Part shown: piece after piece, positions 54,725-63,461 of the stretch
How the letters are laid out: each line of letters opens with the position of its first letter
Numbering within the stretch: position 1 is the first letter of the stretch
DNA from: Cronobacter condimenti 1330
Lineage (GTDB): Bacteria > Pseudomonadota > Gammaproteobacteria > Enterobacterales > Enterobacteriaceae
Assembly (NCBI RefSeq): GCF_001277255.1
Contig: NZ_CP012264.1
Span: forward strand, 1,860,001-1,924,000
Direction: 5' to 3'
DNA: 64,000 nucleotides
The notes under the pieces: generated by a model
The model's database searches: none
The model's input: only the letters and a program-made list of their open reading frames with translations
Told to the model about the DNA's origin: nothing
Program-made: the position numbers and the translations under genes

Positions 54725-56107
54725 ATGACACTTTTTTCAAACCAGCCCGGCGATGAAGGGCTGCCAGGGCGCGAGCGTGCCATGGCGATGCTGGCGGTAA
54801 TGACCAGCACTACGATGGCGGTATTTGACGGCGCGATGGTGAATATTGCGCTGCCGGATCTCGCGCGCGCGTTGCAGGTATCGGCGGCCGACGCCGTATG
54901 GGTCGCAAACGGATATTTACTCTCCGCTGCGATGACGCTTGCAATTTTCGCGGCGCTTGCCGGGCGCGTCGGTTTTCGCAGGTTGTTTGCCGCAGGTGTG
55001 GCGCTCTTTACGCTCGCCTCGCTCGGCTGCGCGCTGGCGGATTCACTCACGATGTTAGTCGCAATGCGCTTTCTGCAGGGGGTAGGGGGAGCGGCAACGC
55101 TCAGCATCGCGCCCGCTATCCTGCGTACCGTTTTCCCCACTCGCCTGCTCGGGCGGATCCTTGGCATGAACGCGTTGCTTATCGCGACGAGTACCGCTGT
55201 AGCACCCGTGCTTGGCGGGGTGCTGCTCTCGGCGCTCGGCTGGCCCTGGCTGTTCGCCATTAATCTCGTGCCGGGAGCCGTGGCGCTGATACTGGCACTG
55301 CGCACCATCCCGCAGGAGCGTCGTCCCGCGCGCGGGCCGTTCGATGTTCCGGGCGCGCTGCTATCAGCGCTGATGCTGGGCGCTGTCGTAATGGCGTCTG
55401 CTGCGCAGGCGCTGCCCGTGATGCTCGGTTTCAGCGTGCTGGCGGTGGCAGCGGGCGCGGCGCTGGTCTGGCAGCTCAGGCGTGCACCGGAGCCGCTGTT
55501 GCCGCCGCAGCTCTTTGCCAGCGCCCGGTTTACGCTGGCGGCGCTGACGTCGCTTGCCTCGTTTATCAGTCAGGGCATGACCTTTGTGGCGCTGCCGTTT
55601 CTCTTTCAGAGTGTCTACGGGTACAACGCGCTTCAGGCCGCGCTGCTCTTTACCGCCTGGCCCGTCGGGATCATTCTGGTGGCGCCGCATGCCGGGCGGC
55701 TCGCCGATCGCTATGCACCTGCTGCGATAGCTACGCTTGGGCTGGCGATTTTCGTTGCGGGGCTGGTGGCGCTGGCGATGTTGCCTGACCACGCCAGCGC
55801 GTGGGATATCAGCCTGCGCGGGTTGCTGTGCGGCACGGGGTTTGGTTGTTTTCAAAGTCCCAATAACCGCGAAATGCTGGCAAGCGCCTCCCGCGAGCAC
55901 AGCGGTTACGCCTCGGGCGTGCTGGCCATTATGCGCACCTTCGGACAGTGTCTGGGGGCGGCAGGGGTAGGCATTATCCTGACACTCGGCGCGCCAGAAC
56001 CTGCGCCACTCGCCGGGGCGCATAGCGTACAACTTGCGCTGTGGTGTGCGGCGCTGGCGTCATTGCTGGCGCTTGCCTGTAGTCTTAGCCGCTTAACGCG
56101 CCGTTAG
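54725..56107 (+). CDS. MFS drug/multi-substrate exporter, DHA-type
   Basis: The product is about 460 residues with 12-14 membrane helices. It shows the family pattern of drug:H+ antiporters: D-G-A-M-V-N-I-A-L-P in helix 1, and the R-F-L-Q-G-V-G-G-A segment. It is inferred to export a toxic compound from the inner membrane. The ATG at 54725 is preferred over the GTG at 54719 because GGGAG overlaps the GTG. Confidence 0.85.
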   Translation: MTLFSNQPGDEGLPGRERAMAMLAVMTSTTMAVFDGAMVNIALPDLARALQVSAADAVWVANGYLLSAAMTLAIFAALAGRVGFRRLFAAGVALFTLASLGCALADSLTMLVAMRFLQGVGGAATLSIAPAILRTVFPTRLLGRILGMNALLIATSTAVAPVLGGVLLSALGWPWLFAINLVPGAVALILALRTIPQERRPARGPFDVPGALLSALMLGAVVMASAAQALPVMLGFSVLAVAAGAALVWQLRRAPEPLLPPQLFASARFTLAALTSLASFISQGMTFVALPFLFQSVYGYNALQAALLFTAWPVGIILVAPHAGRLADRYAPAAIATLGLAIFVAGLVALAMLPDHASAWDISLRGLLCGTGFGCFQSPNNREMLASASREHSGYASGVLAIMRTFGQCLGAAGVGIILTLGAPEPAPLAGAHSVQLALWCAALASLLALACSLSRLTRR

Positions 56108-56621
56108 TATGTGTCCCGCAGTAACATTGCGTTAAGCAGCAATGAAAGATGATCATGCAAAGCGGGCGCCGCATGGTATTTCATCATCCTGTTGCAGCAT
56201 AAAATGCTGGTAATATGATCATTTCTGCTGTGCGATGACTGACTTTACTACTTCGTGCCAGAGGAAAAGGGAATACGCTATATTAATTGGTTTCATCAAT
56301 TAAATATTTATCATCTATTGATGATACCGATATTGTGTTAGGGTGTTAATGAGCGCTGTCACAACTGCAAACACCACCGACAGAGCCCATTCGCCGACTG
56401 TGCTTCGCTTGTGTGGGCAAAGCACCGGCCAGTGAATCAGGCAGAATCTACTGCTCCCAGGGTCGCGCGCCGACGTGACCTTTTCTTTTCTGAGGCGTCA
56501 ACACAGCAAAACCGCACGCCACTACGTCACCACGTAAAGCCCATTGCGGGGTTATCAGACGATGAATAACGCCGCTACCCACAGCCCGCTCTGCGCGGCG
56601 CAATAATGATTAAGGAGGCTT
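56108..56621. other. Intergenic region with clustered inverted repeats
   Basis: There are 514 bp without a gene. Inverted repeats are TTAATTG-N7-CAATTAA (56283-56303) and the perfect TATCATC-TATT-GATGATA (56309-56326). TGATCA also appears twice (56150-56155 and 56216-56221). These could be operators. The 3' end holds the AAGGAGG ribosome site of the next gene. Confidence 0.5.
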
Positions 56622-56873
56622 ATGTTTGACGTCATGTTATTTGGTCATGGATGGTCGGGCGAAACCGGCCAGGTAAAAGAGGGCGTCAGAACGCTGACAG
56701 TGCCCGCCCGCGCCCCTGATGAAGGGGACGTAACCTTCTTTATCACCGCCTGGCTTGCCGATAGCGGTGAGACTTATCTGATTGGTACGGCCGATCATGA
56801 GCCGGCGAAACGCGATATTGTCAGTGCTATCGCGCGCTGGCAGCCAAAACCCGCGCCATTCCCGCATTTCTGA
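56622..56873 (+). CDS. Small protein of unknown function (83 residues)
   Basis: A very strong ribosome site (TAAGGAGG) and the predicted soluble alpha/beta composition support a real gene. I do not recognise the family. Its second half contains G-E-T-Y-L-I followed, 13 residues on, by S-A-I, the same pattern and spacing as in the next gene, so the two may be distant paralogues. There is no signal peptide or membrane helix. Confidence 0.75.
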   Translation: MFDVMLFGHGWSGETGQVKEGVRTLTVPARAPDEGDVTFFITAWLADSGETYLIGTADHEPAKRDIVSAIARWQPKPAPFPHF

Positions 56874-56947
56874 GCGGGTTATAAAATCAGGCGCACCCGT
56901 CTGGCCTGTGTTAAGGTCGATTTTTAATCACAACAGAGGGCTAATGT

Positions 56948-57166
56948 ATGCCAAAGAACGTCGTGGCAATTTTACCGGGCGGACAGGTTGAGCATATTGC
57001 TGTCGCAGATGAATTAGCAACAATGCGAATCAGCGGTGAGAAGGGCGCAACGCTAGAATTGCCCATTGAGAGTTATAAGCTTGGCGGTGAAACCTACCTG
57101 GTAGCCCGATTCTCGGGTCTGGTGAGCGATCAGGAAACCGAAAGCGCTATTAGACAATTTTATTAA
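56948..57166 (+). CDS. Small protein of unknown function (72 residues)
   Basis: A ribosome site (GAGGG) precedes the ATG. It shares G-E-T-Y-L-V-x13-S-A-I with the 83-residue protein 75 bp upstream, without a gap. It is soluble, with no known domain. A strong terminator follows directly. Confidence 0.75.
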   Translation: MPKNVVAILPGGQVEHIAVADELATMRISGEKGATLELPIESYKLGGETYLVARFSGLVSDQETESAIRQFY

Positions 57167-57171
57167 TGCGT

Positions 57172-57208
57172 CGCTACGGGGGCAGTGCCCCTGTAGCGGT
57201 ATATTTTT
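57172..57208. terminator. Terminator between convergent small genes
   Basis: A 12-bp stem (57172-57183 with 57187-57198, one G-T pair) and 3-base loop, then GTATATTTTT. It serves the plus-strand gene and perhaps the minus-strand one. Confidence 0.85.
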
Positions 57209-57211
57209 ATG

Positions 57212-57556
57212 TCAGAAACGTTTGTCGCTGGTGAGTGAGGATGAGAGTTTACGCAAAGCTTCAATATCCAGTTCCGGCTTCTCATTATCCAGCACGCAGG
57301 CAATAGACAGTAGCTCGTTAAACTGGCTCAGTAATATTTCGGTATCCGATTTTAATGGATTATCTTCTGCATCCAGCGCGGCGTTAATCGCCTTTTTCAC
57401 GCCAGCAATCATCTCCTCCATTCCGCCGTTTTTACCAATCGTCAGCATCATTGCGCTAAGCAGTAACGCCTGTGCTTCCACCTGTGCTGTGAGAATTTTT
57501 GCTTCCGCATCCATTTTCGAGATTTTAGCAATCATGCTGTAAATCATATTATTCAT
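57212..57556 (-). CDS. IraP-like anti-adaptor protein (RpoS stabiliser)
   Basis: The product is 114 residues from the ATG at 57556, which has AAGGAGG eight bases upstream; the frame is open to 57607. The N-terminal half resembles E. coli IraP in pattern: a helix with A-E-A-K-I-L-T-A-Q-V-E-A, then hydrophobic positions up to A-M-M, then a D-T-E-I-L-L motif. IraP binds RssB and blocks RpoS degradation. This protein is about 28 residues longer at the C-terminus than E. coli IraP (86). The assignment rests on this pattern only. Confidence 0.55.
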   Translation of the reverse strand: MNNMIYSMIAKISKMDAEAKILTAQVEAQALLLSAMMLTIGKNGGMEEMIAGVKKAINAALDAEDNPLKSDTEILLSQFNELLSIACVLDNEKPELDIEALRKLSSSLTSDKRF

Positions 57557-57887
57557 AAGCCTTCCTCCTTTGCTTTCCCAGCATACCAGCGGGAAAAGCA
57601 CGGGCAATGTTGTGTAGTCTTAAATAAGCGCAGCGCGCCAGTAAAAGCCTGTACGCCATCGCTCGCCGCACGGCAACCGCGCCGTAGGGCGCAGCGAAGG
57701 GGTTCAGGTCATATCGGTTATAAACAAAACAGGGGTACATAATATATATACGATAACCGACACGGTTGCGCGGACGTGATTGCGTAAAACAGTCGGTTCA
57801 CTCGCATAATTTTAAAGGCGGCCGTTTAGCGGCGCGAGAGACGCATAAACTTAAAAGCCCAAATTAACCTGTGAGGAGAACGGCAAC
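57557..57887. other. Intergenic region upstream of iraP-like and GFA genes
   Basis: There are 331 bp of divergent promoter DNA. An AT run near 57740-57752 (ATAATATATATAC) could carry promoters. No RNA or protein gene is evident. Confidence 0.4.
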
Positions 57888-58298
57888 ATGAATACCATGA
57901 ACGGTCAGTGCCACTGCGGTACGGTGAAATTTAGCGTGGAATTATCGGACGGCCTGAATACCGCCCGACGTTGTAATTGCTCTTATTGCCGGATGCGCGG
58001 CGCGATTACGGTTTCTGCGCCGCATAATGGCATTACCGTGCTGGAGGGTAAGGAAAAACTGACAGAGTACCGTTTTAATACGCGCGAGGCGGCGCACTAT
58101 TTCTGCTCGGTGTGCGGTATCTATACTTTTCATCGCCAACGCTCCGATCCCACGCAGTTTGGGGTAAATGTGGCCTGCCTCGACGGCGTATCGCCGTTCG
58201 ATTTTCCTGAAGTTACCGTCACCGAAGGGATCCACCATCCTAACGATGGGGGCGGCGGCGTCGCAGGCTACTTACGCTATATCCCCGCAAAATCCTGA
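57888..58298 (+). CDS. GFA-family (Mss4-like) zinc protein
   Basis: The product is 136 residues. The zinc-binding cysteines are C-H-C-G near the start, C-N-C-S-Y-C in the middle and C-S-V-C-G after about residue 70, followed by F-H-R-Q-R-S-D-P, a common GFA ending. The family is named after the glutathione-dependent formaldehyde-activating enzyme, but most members have no proven activity. The ribosome site is GAGGAG. Confidence 0.85.
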   Translation: MNTMNGQCHCGTVKFSVELSDGLNTARRCNCSYCRMRGAITVSAPHNGITVLEGKEKLTEYRFNTREAAHYFCSVCGIYTFHRQRSDPTQFGVNVACLDGVSPFDFPEVTVTEGIHHPNDGGGGVAGYLRYIPAKS

Positions 58299-58299
58299 T

Positions 58300-59157
58300 T
58301 CACGAGACAGACGCGGCGGCTTCGGCATACGCCAGCCGATAACCGGTGTCTGTCGCATGGAGAAAGGCAAACCCCGCGCACCCCAGATGCATACCGGCGA
58401 TAAGCAGGCGCTCGCTGGCCGCTTTAGCGAGGAGCGCATGGCGGGTGGCTTCGGCCTGCGCCGGATCGTTGTCAAAAGCGATAGAAACATCCGGGCAGGC
58501 GGTCTGGATATGCGGGTAGTGCACGATGTCGCCCCAGATAAGCAGGCGTTCCCCGCCCGATTCAATCTGAAAGCCCGTGTGCCCCGGCGTATGCCCTGGC
58601 AGCCAGACCGGGTAAATGCCGGGCAAAATCGCGCTTTCGTCTGTTAAGCGCAGGCGCGGCGCATAGCATTCCAGCGTGCGTCGGGCGAGCGTGATATTGC
58701 GCTGGGCCCGCTCGTTTGCGCGACTGAAGCGCGCCTCATCGTGCCAGAAGGCGGCCTCCAGCGGATGCAGCCAGAGCGTGGCACGCGGGAAAACCGCCGC
58801 GCCCTGGTCGGTCAGTAGCCCGCCAAGATGATCGGGGTGCCCGTGGGTGAGAAGCACGGTGTCTATCGCCTGCGGCGCGATGCCGAGTCTGCGTAACGCG
58901 CCAATCAGTTGTCCGCCTGCGTTATTACGCCCGCCAGTACCGGCGTCCACCAGTATGACGCGTCCCCGGCCCCGGATCAGATAACTGTTGATGTGAATCG
59001 TGCCGGGCGGCGTGATGCCCGCGGCGTGCTGGATATCTCCAGCGCTTAGCGCGTCGATGCCGCTGAGCAAATCAAGGCTTGCCGCCATGGCGCCGTCGCT
59101 AAGCGCGGTGACCTCAAAATCGCCGATCTGGCGGGAAGGAAAAGCGAGATGCTGCAT
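58300..59157 (-). CDS. MBL-fold metallo-hydrolase
   Basis: The product is 285 residues from the ATG at 59157, with AGAGG upstream; the frame is open to 59202 without a ribosome site. The metallo-beta-lactamase motif H-G-H-P-D-H-L-G-G is present, with further His/Asp ligands in L-P-G-H-T-P-G-H-T and W-G-D-I-V-H. It resembles the quorum-quenching lactonase and related hydrolase group. The substrate is unknown. It is divergent from a LysR regulator. Confidence 0.88.
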   Translation of the reverse strand: MQHLAFPSRQIGDFEVTALSDGAMAASLDLLSGIDALSAGDIQHAAGITPPGTIHINSYLIRGRGRVILVDAGTGGRNNAGGQLIGALRRLGIAPQAIDTVLLTHGHPDHLGGLLTDQGAAVFPRATLWLHPLEAAFWHDEARFSRANERAQRNITLARRTLECYAPRLRLTDESAILPGIYPVWLPGHTPGHTGFQIESGGERLLIWGDIVHYPHIQTACPDVSIAFDNDPAQAEATRHALLAKAASERLLIAGMHLGCAGFAFLHATDTGYRLAYAEAAASVS

Positions 59158-59299
59158 GAAAACCTCTGACAGAATTGTTGCGCTGTAGTGATATTTCGTC
59201 ATGCTAAAGGCTGTTATCCCACTCCGGAAGCGATACTATTTCACGTATTAATGATGTTTTGTCACTGAATGGCGAAAGCCGCAGCATGGAGGCGCGTCT

Positions 59300-60208
59300 G
59301 TGCGCAGGAAAATCCCCAGTAATGCATCGCTCCAGGCGTTCGAGGCTGCCGCCCGGCATGGTAATTTCGCTCGCGCCGCGCAGGAGTTGGCGCTCACGGA
59401 AGGGGCAATAAGCCGCCAGATTGCGCGGCTGGAGGCGCTGCTCGGTTGCAGGCTGTTCGACCGCACCGGCAGCCGCGTGAGGCTTAATCCGGTAGGCGCA
59501 CGTTATGCGTCCCGTGTTCGCGAGACGCTGGAGCGGCTTGAGCATGACACCCAGTTTGTGAGCGGGATGCCAGAAGGCAGCCAAAGCCTTGAGCTTGCCG
59601 CACTACCCACTTTCGCCAGCCGTTGGCTCATTCCGCGTCTGGGTGGGTTTCGCGCCCGCCACCCGGCTATCACGCTTAATATCGCCGCCCGTACCGATCC
59701 GTTCATCCTGAACGGCAGCGGGTTTGATGCCGCGCTGCACTTTGAACATTCCGCCTGGGCGGGCATGCGCGTTACGCCGCTGTTTGAGGAGCGGCTGATC
59801 CCGGTCTGCCATCCGGCGCTGCTGACGCGGGGCGATGGGCTTCACCCGCTGAACACGCTGCCGCGCCTGCACCGACGGCAGAACCCGGACGCCTGGCTGC
59901 AATGGGCGAATGAAAGCGGAATGCAGCTCGATAACCCGGCGCAGGGTGCGCGCTACGAGTTGCACGAGATGGCGATTGCCGCCGCGCTGTCAGGGCAGGG
60001 GGTCGCACTGGTGCCGAAGATTTACGTAGAAAATGAACTGGCGCGAGGCGCGCTGGTAGCACCCTGGCCTGAAGCGGTGAGCCTCAGCAAAATGTTCTGC
60101 CTGATAAAACCTGTTGTCTCCGGCATCAGCGACCCGGCGCTTGAGGCGTTTGAACGTTGGTTGTGCGAGACGATAACGATGAGCCAGGGAGCGGGTGACG
60201 CGGCCTGA
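59300..60208 (+). CDS. LysR-family regulator, GcvA-like
   Basis: The product is 302 residues. The N-terminal helix-turn-helix contains F-E-A-A-A-R-H-G-N-F-A-R-A-A-Q-E-L and G-A-I-S-R-Q-I-A-R-L-E, as in GcvA/AmpR-type regulators, with an effector domain beyond residue 90. GTG at 59300 is the start, with GGAGG 7 bp upstream. It is divergent from the MBL hydrolase gene, which it probably regulates. Confidence 0.88.
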   Translation: MRRKIPSNASLQAFEAAARHGNFARAAQELALTEGAISRQIARLEALLGCRLFDRTGSRVRLNPVGARYASRVRETLERLEHDTQFVSGMPEGSQSLELAALPTFASRWLIPRLGGFRARHPAITLNIAARTDPFILNGSGFDAALHFEHSAWAGMRVTPLFEERLIPVCHPALLTRGDGLHPLNTLPRLHRRQNPDAWLQWANESGMQLDNPAQGARYELHEMAIAAALSGQGVALVPKIYVENELARGALVAPWPEAVSLSKMFCLIKPVVSGISDPALEAFERWLCETITMSQGAGDAA

Positions 60209-60261
60209 CAGGCCGCGGAAAAGGCAGTATGCGCGAGACCGGTAAACGGACGTTTACCGGT
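60200..60261. terminator. Paired hairpins between lysR and betA
   Basis: GCGGCCT-GAC-AGGCCGC (60200-60216) overlaps the lysR stop. A second perfect 10-bp stem, ACCGGTAAAC/GTTTACCGGT (60238-60261), lies 9 bp beyond the betA stop. No T-run follows either, so termination strength is uncertain. Confidence 0.55.
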
Positions 60262-60270
60262 GCGAGGGAG

Positions 60271-61950
60271 TTACGCGCGAAGCGGTTCGCCGCGAACGGG
60301 ACGATCGCCTGCCACGAAATAGCTCGCGGTACTGCGCGGCAGCGGCGTGCGGCCACGGATAGCGTCGGCAATTTTCTCGCCAATCATGATAGTGGTCGCG
60401 TTCAGGTTGCCGGTAATGATAAGCGGCATGATGGACGCATCCACCACGCGCAGCCCTTCGAGCCCATGTACACGGCCTTCGCCATCGACCACGGCCATGT
60501 CATCGCTGCCCATTTTGCAGGTGCCGCACGGGTGATAGGCCGTTTCTGCATGGTTACGCACAAATTCATCGAGCTGTTCATCGGTCTGGCAGTCAATGCC
60601 AGGACTGATTTCACGCCCGCGGAATTTATCGAGCGCTGGCTGGTTGATTATCTGGCGCGTGATGCGAATGGCGTCGCGGAACTCCTGCCAGTCCTGCTCA
60701 TGCGACATGTAATTAAACAAAATCGCCGGGTGCTGGCGCGGGTCGCGCGATGTGATCCGCACATGACCCCGGCTGGGTGAACGCATGGAGCCGACGTGGC
60801 ACTGAAAACCGTGCGCGTCGACGGCATTCGACCCGTTGTAGTTAATGGCGACCGGCAGGAAGTGGTACTGGATGTTCGGCCAGGCAAACTCCTCGCGGCT
60901 GCGAATAAACCCGCCGCCTTCAAAGTGGTTGCTGGCGCCAATACCGGTGCCGTTAAAGAGCCACTCCGCGCCGATTTTCGGCTGGTTCCACCACTTCAGT
61001 GCCGGATAGAGCGACACCGGCTCTTTACATTCGTATTGCAGGTACATCTCCAGGTGGTCCTGAAGGTTTTCGCCCACCCCGGGCAGGTCATGCACGACCG
61101 GAATATCGAACTGTTTAAGCAGCTCCGCGTTACCAACACCGGAGCGCTGAAGGATCTGCGGCGAGGCGATGGCACCGGCGCAAAGCAGCACTTCGCGACG
61201 CGCAATCGCTTTATGGCGCGTGTCGCCTGCGCCCTGTAAATAGTCCACGCCCACCGCGCGCTTGCCGTCGAACACAATGCGGTCGGTCGTTGCATGGGTG
61301 ATGATTTTCAGGTTCGGGCGCGTTTTGGCGGTATCAAGATAGCCGCGCGCGGTGCTGGAGCGCCGACCTTTCGGCGTCACGAAGCGATCCATCGGGCCAA
61401 ACCCTTCCTGCTGGTAGCCGTTGAGATCGTCGGTGCGCGGGTAGCCCGCCTGCACGCCCGCTTCAATCATCGCCGCGAACAGCGGATTGTTGCCAGGCTT
61501 ACAGGTGGTGATGCTCACCGGGCCGTCGCCGCCGTGGTAATCGTTCTCGCCGATATCGCGCGTCTCCGATTTACGGTAGTAGGGCAGGCAGTCGAGATAG
61601 GTCCAGTGCTCAAGGCCTGGCTGTTGCGCCCAGTTGTCGAGATCCATCGCGTTGCCGCGGATGTAGCACATGCCGTTAATCAGCGACGAGCCGCCAAGGC
61701 CTTTACCGCGTCCGCACTCCATGCGGCGGTTGTTCATGTATGGCTCAGGCTCGGTTTCGTACGCCCAGTTGTAGCGTTTTCCCTGTAACGGCCAGGCGAG
61801 CGCCGCAGGCATTTGTGTGCGAAAGTCAAAACGGTAATCAGGGCCGCCCGCTTCCAGCAGTAATACGGTGACATCGCTGTCTTCGGTCAGTCTTGTTGCC
61901 AAAACATTCCCTGCGGATCCGGCTCCGATAATGATGTAATCAAATTCCAT
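60271..61950 (-). CDS. betA: BetA, choline dehydrogenase
   Basis: The product is 559 residues and a GMC-family flavoenzyme with D-Y-I-I-I-G-A-G-S-A-G-N-V-L-A at the N-terminus and the G-R-G-K-G-L-G-G-S-S motif. The C-terminal F-V-R-N-H-A-E-T-A and H-P-C-G-T-C-K-M segments are typical of BetA. It oxidises choline to betaine aldehyde at the inner membrane and can carry on to glycine betaine, the osmoprotectant. Last gene of betIBA, 26 bp after betB. Confidence 0.97.
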   Translation of the reverse strand: MEFDYIIIGAGSAGNVLATRLTEDSDVTVLLLEAGGPDYRFDFRTQMPAALAWPLQGKRYNWAYETEPEPYMNNRRMECGRGKGLGGSSLINGMCYIRGNAMDLDNWAQQPGLEHWTYLDCLPYYRKSETRDIGENDYHGGDGPVSITTCKPGNNPLFAAMIEAGVQAGYPRTDDLNGYQQEGFGPMDRFVTPKGRRSSTARGYLDTAKTRPNLKIITHATTDRIVFDGKRAVGVDYLQGAGDTRHKAIARREVLLCAGAIASPQILQRSGVGNAELLKQFDIPVVHDLPGVGENLQDHLEMYLQYECKEPVSLYPALKWWNQPKIGAEWLFNGTGIGASNHFEGGGFIRSREEFAWPNIQYHFLPVAINYNGSNAVDAHGFQCHVGSMRSPSRGHVRITSRDPRQHPAILFNYMSHEQDWQEFRDAIRITRQIINQPALDKFRGREISPGIDCQTDEQLDEFVRNHAETAYHPCGTCKMGSDDMAVVDGEGRVHGLEGLRVVDASIMPLIITGNLNATTIMIGEKIADAIRGRTPLPRSTASYFVAGDRPVRGEPLRA

Positions 61951-61976
61951 TAGTCGTTCCTCAGGTTAAACGTGAA

Positions 61977-63449
61977 TCAAAATACGGACTGAAAGCGGGT
62001 CATCTCGACCTGTACAGATTTGACCTGCGTGTAGTTTTGGAGGGTCATCAGCCCGTTCTCACGGCCAATGCCGGAGTGTTTGTAGCCGCCCACCGGCATT
62101 TCGGCGGCGGATTCGCCCCAGGTGTTGATCCAGCAGATACCGGCTTCAATCTGGTGAATGACGCGGTGCGCGCGGTTGAGATCCTGCGTGACCACCCCGG
62201 CCGCGAGGCCGTAGTTGGTGGCGTTCGCGCGGGCGATAACTTCTGCTTCGTCCTCATAGGTCAGAATCGACATGACCGGGCCGAAGATCTCTTCACGCAC
62301 GATGGTCATGTCATCGCGACAGTCGGTAAAGACAGTCGGCTCGACCCACGCGCCGTTATCAAAACCCTCGCCAGTCATTCGTTTGCCGCCGCAGAGCACG
62401 CGCGCGCCTTCGCGGACGCCGGTCTCGATATAGCGCATCACGTTATCGCGGTGCGCGAAGCTCACCAGCGGGCCAAAGTTGGTGGCCGGATCGTTGAGGT
62501 CACCGGCCCTGATACGCGCCACGCGCTCGGCGATTTTCGCTTCAAACGCCGCCTGCCATTTAGCCGGGATAAACACGCGCGTACCGTTAGTGCAGACCTG
62601 ACCAGAGCTGTAGAAATTCGCCATCATGGCAATGTCGGCGGCAAGATCGAGATCCGCATCGTCAAAAATGATGAGCGGCGATTTACCGCCAAGCTCCATG
62701 GTGACCTCTTTCAGCGTCGAGCCTGCGGCGTTCGCCATCACTTTTTTTCCGCTCGCGACACCGCCGGTAAACGAGATTTTGTCGATACCCGGATGGTCGG
62801 TCAGCAACTGACCGGTGATGGCGCCCTGGCCATTCAGCACGCTGAAGACGCCGTCCGGCACGCCTGCTTCGGTGTAAATCTCAGCCAGTTTCAGGGCGCT
62901 GAGCGGGGTAACTTCGCTTGGTTTGAAAATCATGGCGTTGCCAGCGGCAAGCGCCGGGGCGGATTTCCACAGGGCAATCTGGATCGGATAGTTCCATGCG
63001 CCGATACCGGCTACGACGCCGAGCGGTTCGCGGCGGGTATAGACAAACGAAGTCTCCCGCAGCGGGATCTGCTGCCCTTCAAGGGAAGGGATAAGCCCGG
63101 CGTAGTACTCCAGCACGTCCGCGCCGGTGACGATATCGACCGCAGCGGTTTCGCTTAGCGGTTTACCGGTGTCGAGTGTTTCAAGCGCGGCCAGTTCATC
63201 GTTGCGCTCGCGCAGAATATCGACGGCGCGGCGCAGAATGCGCGAGCGCTCCATCGCGGTCATCGCGGCCCAGATTTTCTGGCCTTTACGGGCCGCTTCT
63301 ACGGCGTAGTCGACATCCGCCTGGCCCGCCTCATGGACATCAGCGAGTACATCGCCGTTTGCCGGGTTGATGGTCTGGAATGTCTTACCCGCCGCAGCCG
63401 GTACGTATTTGCCATCGATATAAAGCTGCTGTTCTGCGAATCGGGACAT
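61977..63449 (-). CDS. betB: BetB, betaine aldehyde dehydrogenase
   Basis: The product is 490 residues, in the aldehyde dehydrogenase family. The glutamate motif L-E-L-G-G-K-S-P and the cysteine motif S-G-Q-V-C-T-N-G-T are present. It oxidises betaine aldehyde to glycine betaine with NAD(P)+. It lies 12 bp after betI and is co-transcribed with betA. Confidence 0.97.
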   Translation of the reverse strand: MSRFAEQQLYIDGKYVPAAAGKTFQTINPANGDVLADVHEAGQADVDYAVEAARKGQKIWAAMTAMERSRILRRAVDILRERNDELAALETLDTGKPLSETAAVDIVTGADVLEYYAGLIPSLEGQQIPLRETSFVYTRREPLGVVAGIGAWNYPIQIALWKSAPALAAGNAMIFKPSEVTPLSALKLAEIYTEAGVPDGVFSVLNGQGAITGQLLTDHPGIDKISFTGGVASGKKVMANAAGSTLKEVTMELGGKSPLIIFDDADLDLAADIAMMANFYSSGQVCTNGTRVFIPAKWQAAFEAKIAERVARIRAGDLNDPATNFGPLVSFAHRDNVMRYIETGVREGARVLCGGKRMTGEGFDNGAWVEPTVFTDCRDDMTIVREEIFGPVMSILTYEDEAEVIARANATNYGLAAGVVTQDLNRAHRVIHQIEAGICWINTWGESAAEMPVGGYKHSGIGRENGLMTLQNYTQVKSVQVEMTRFQSVF

Positions 63450-63461
63450 GATTCCTCCTTC

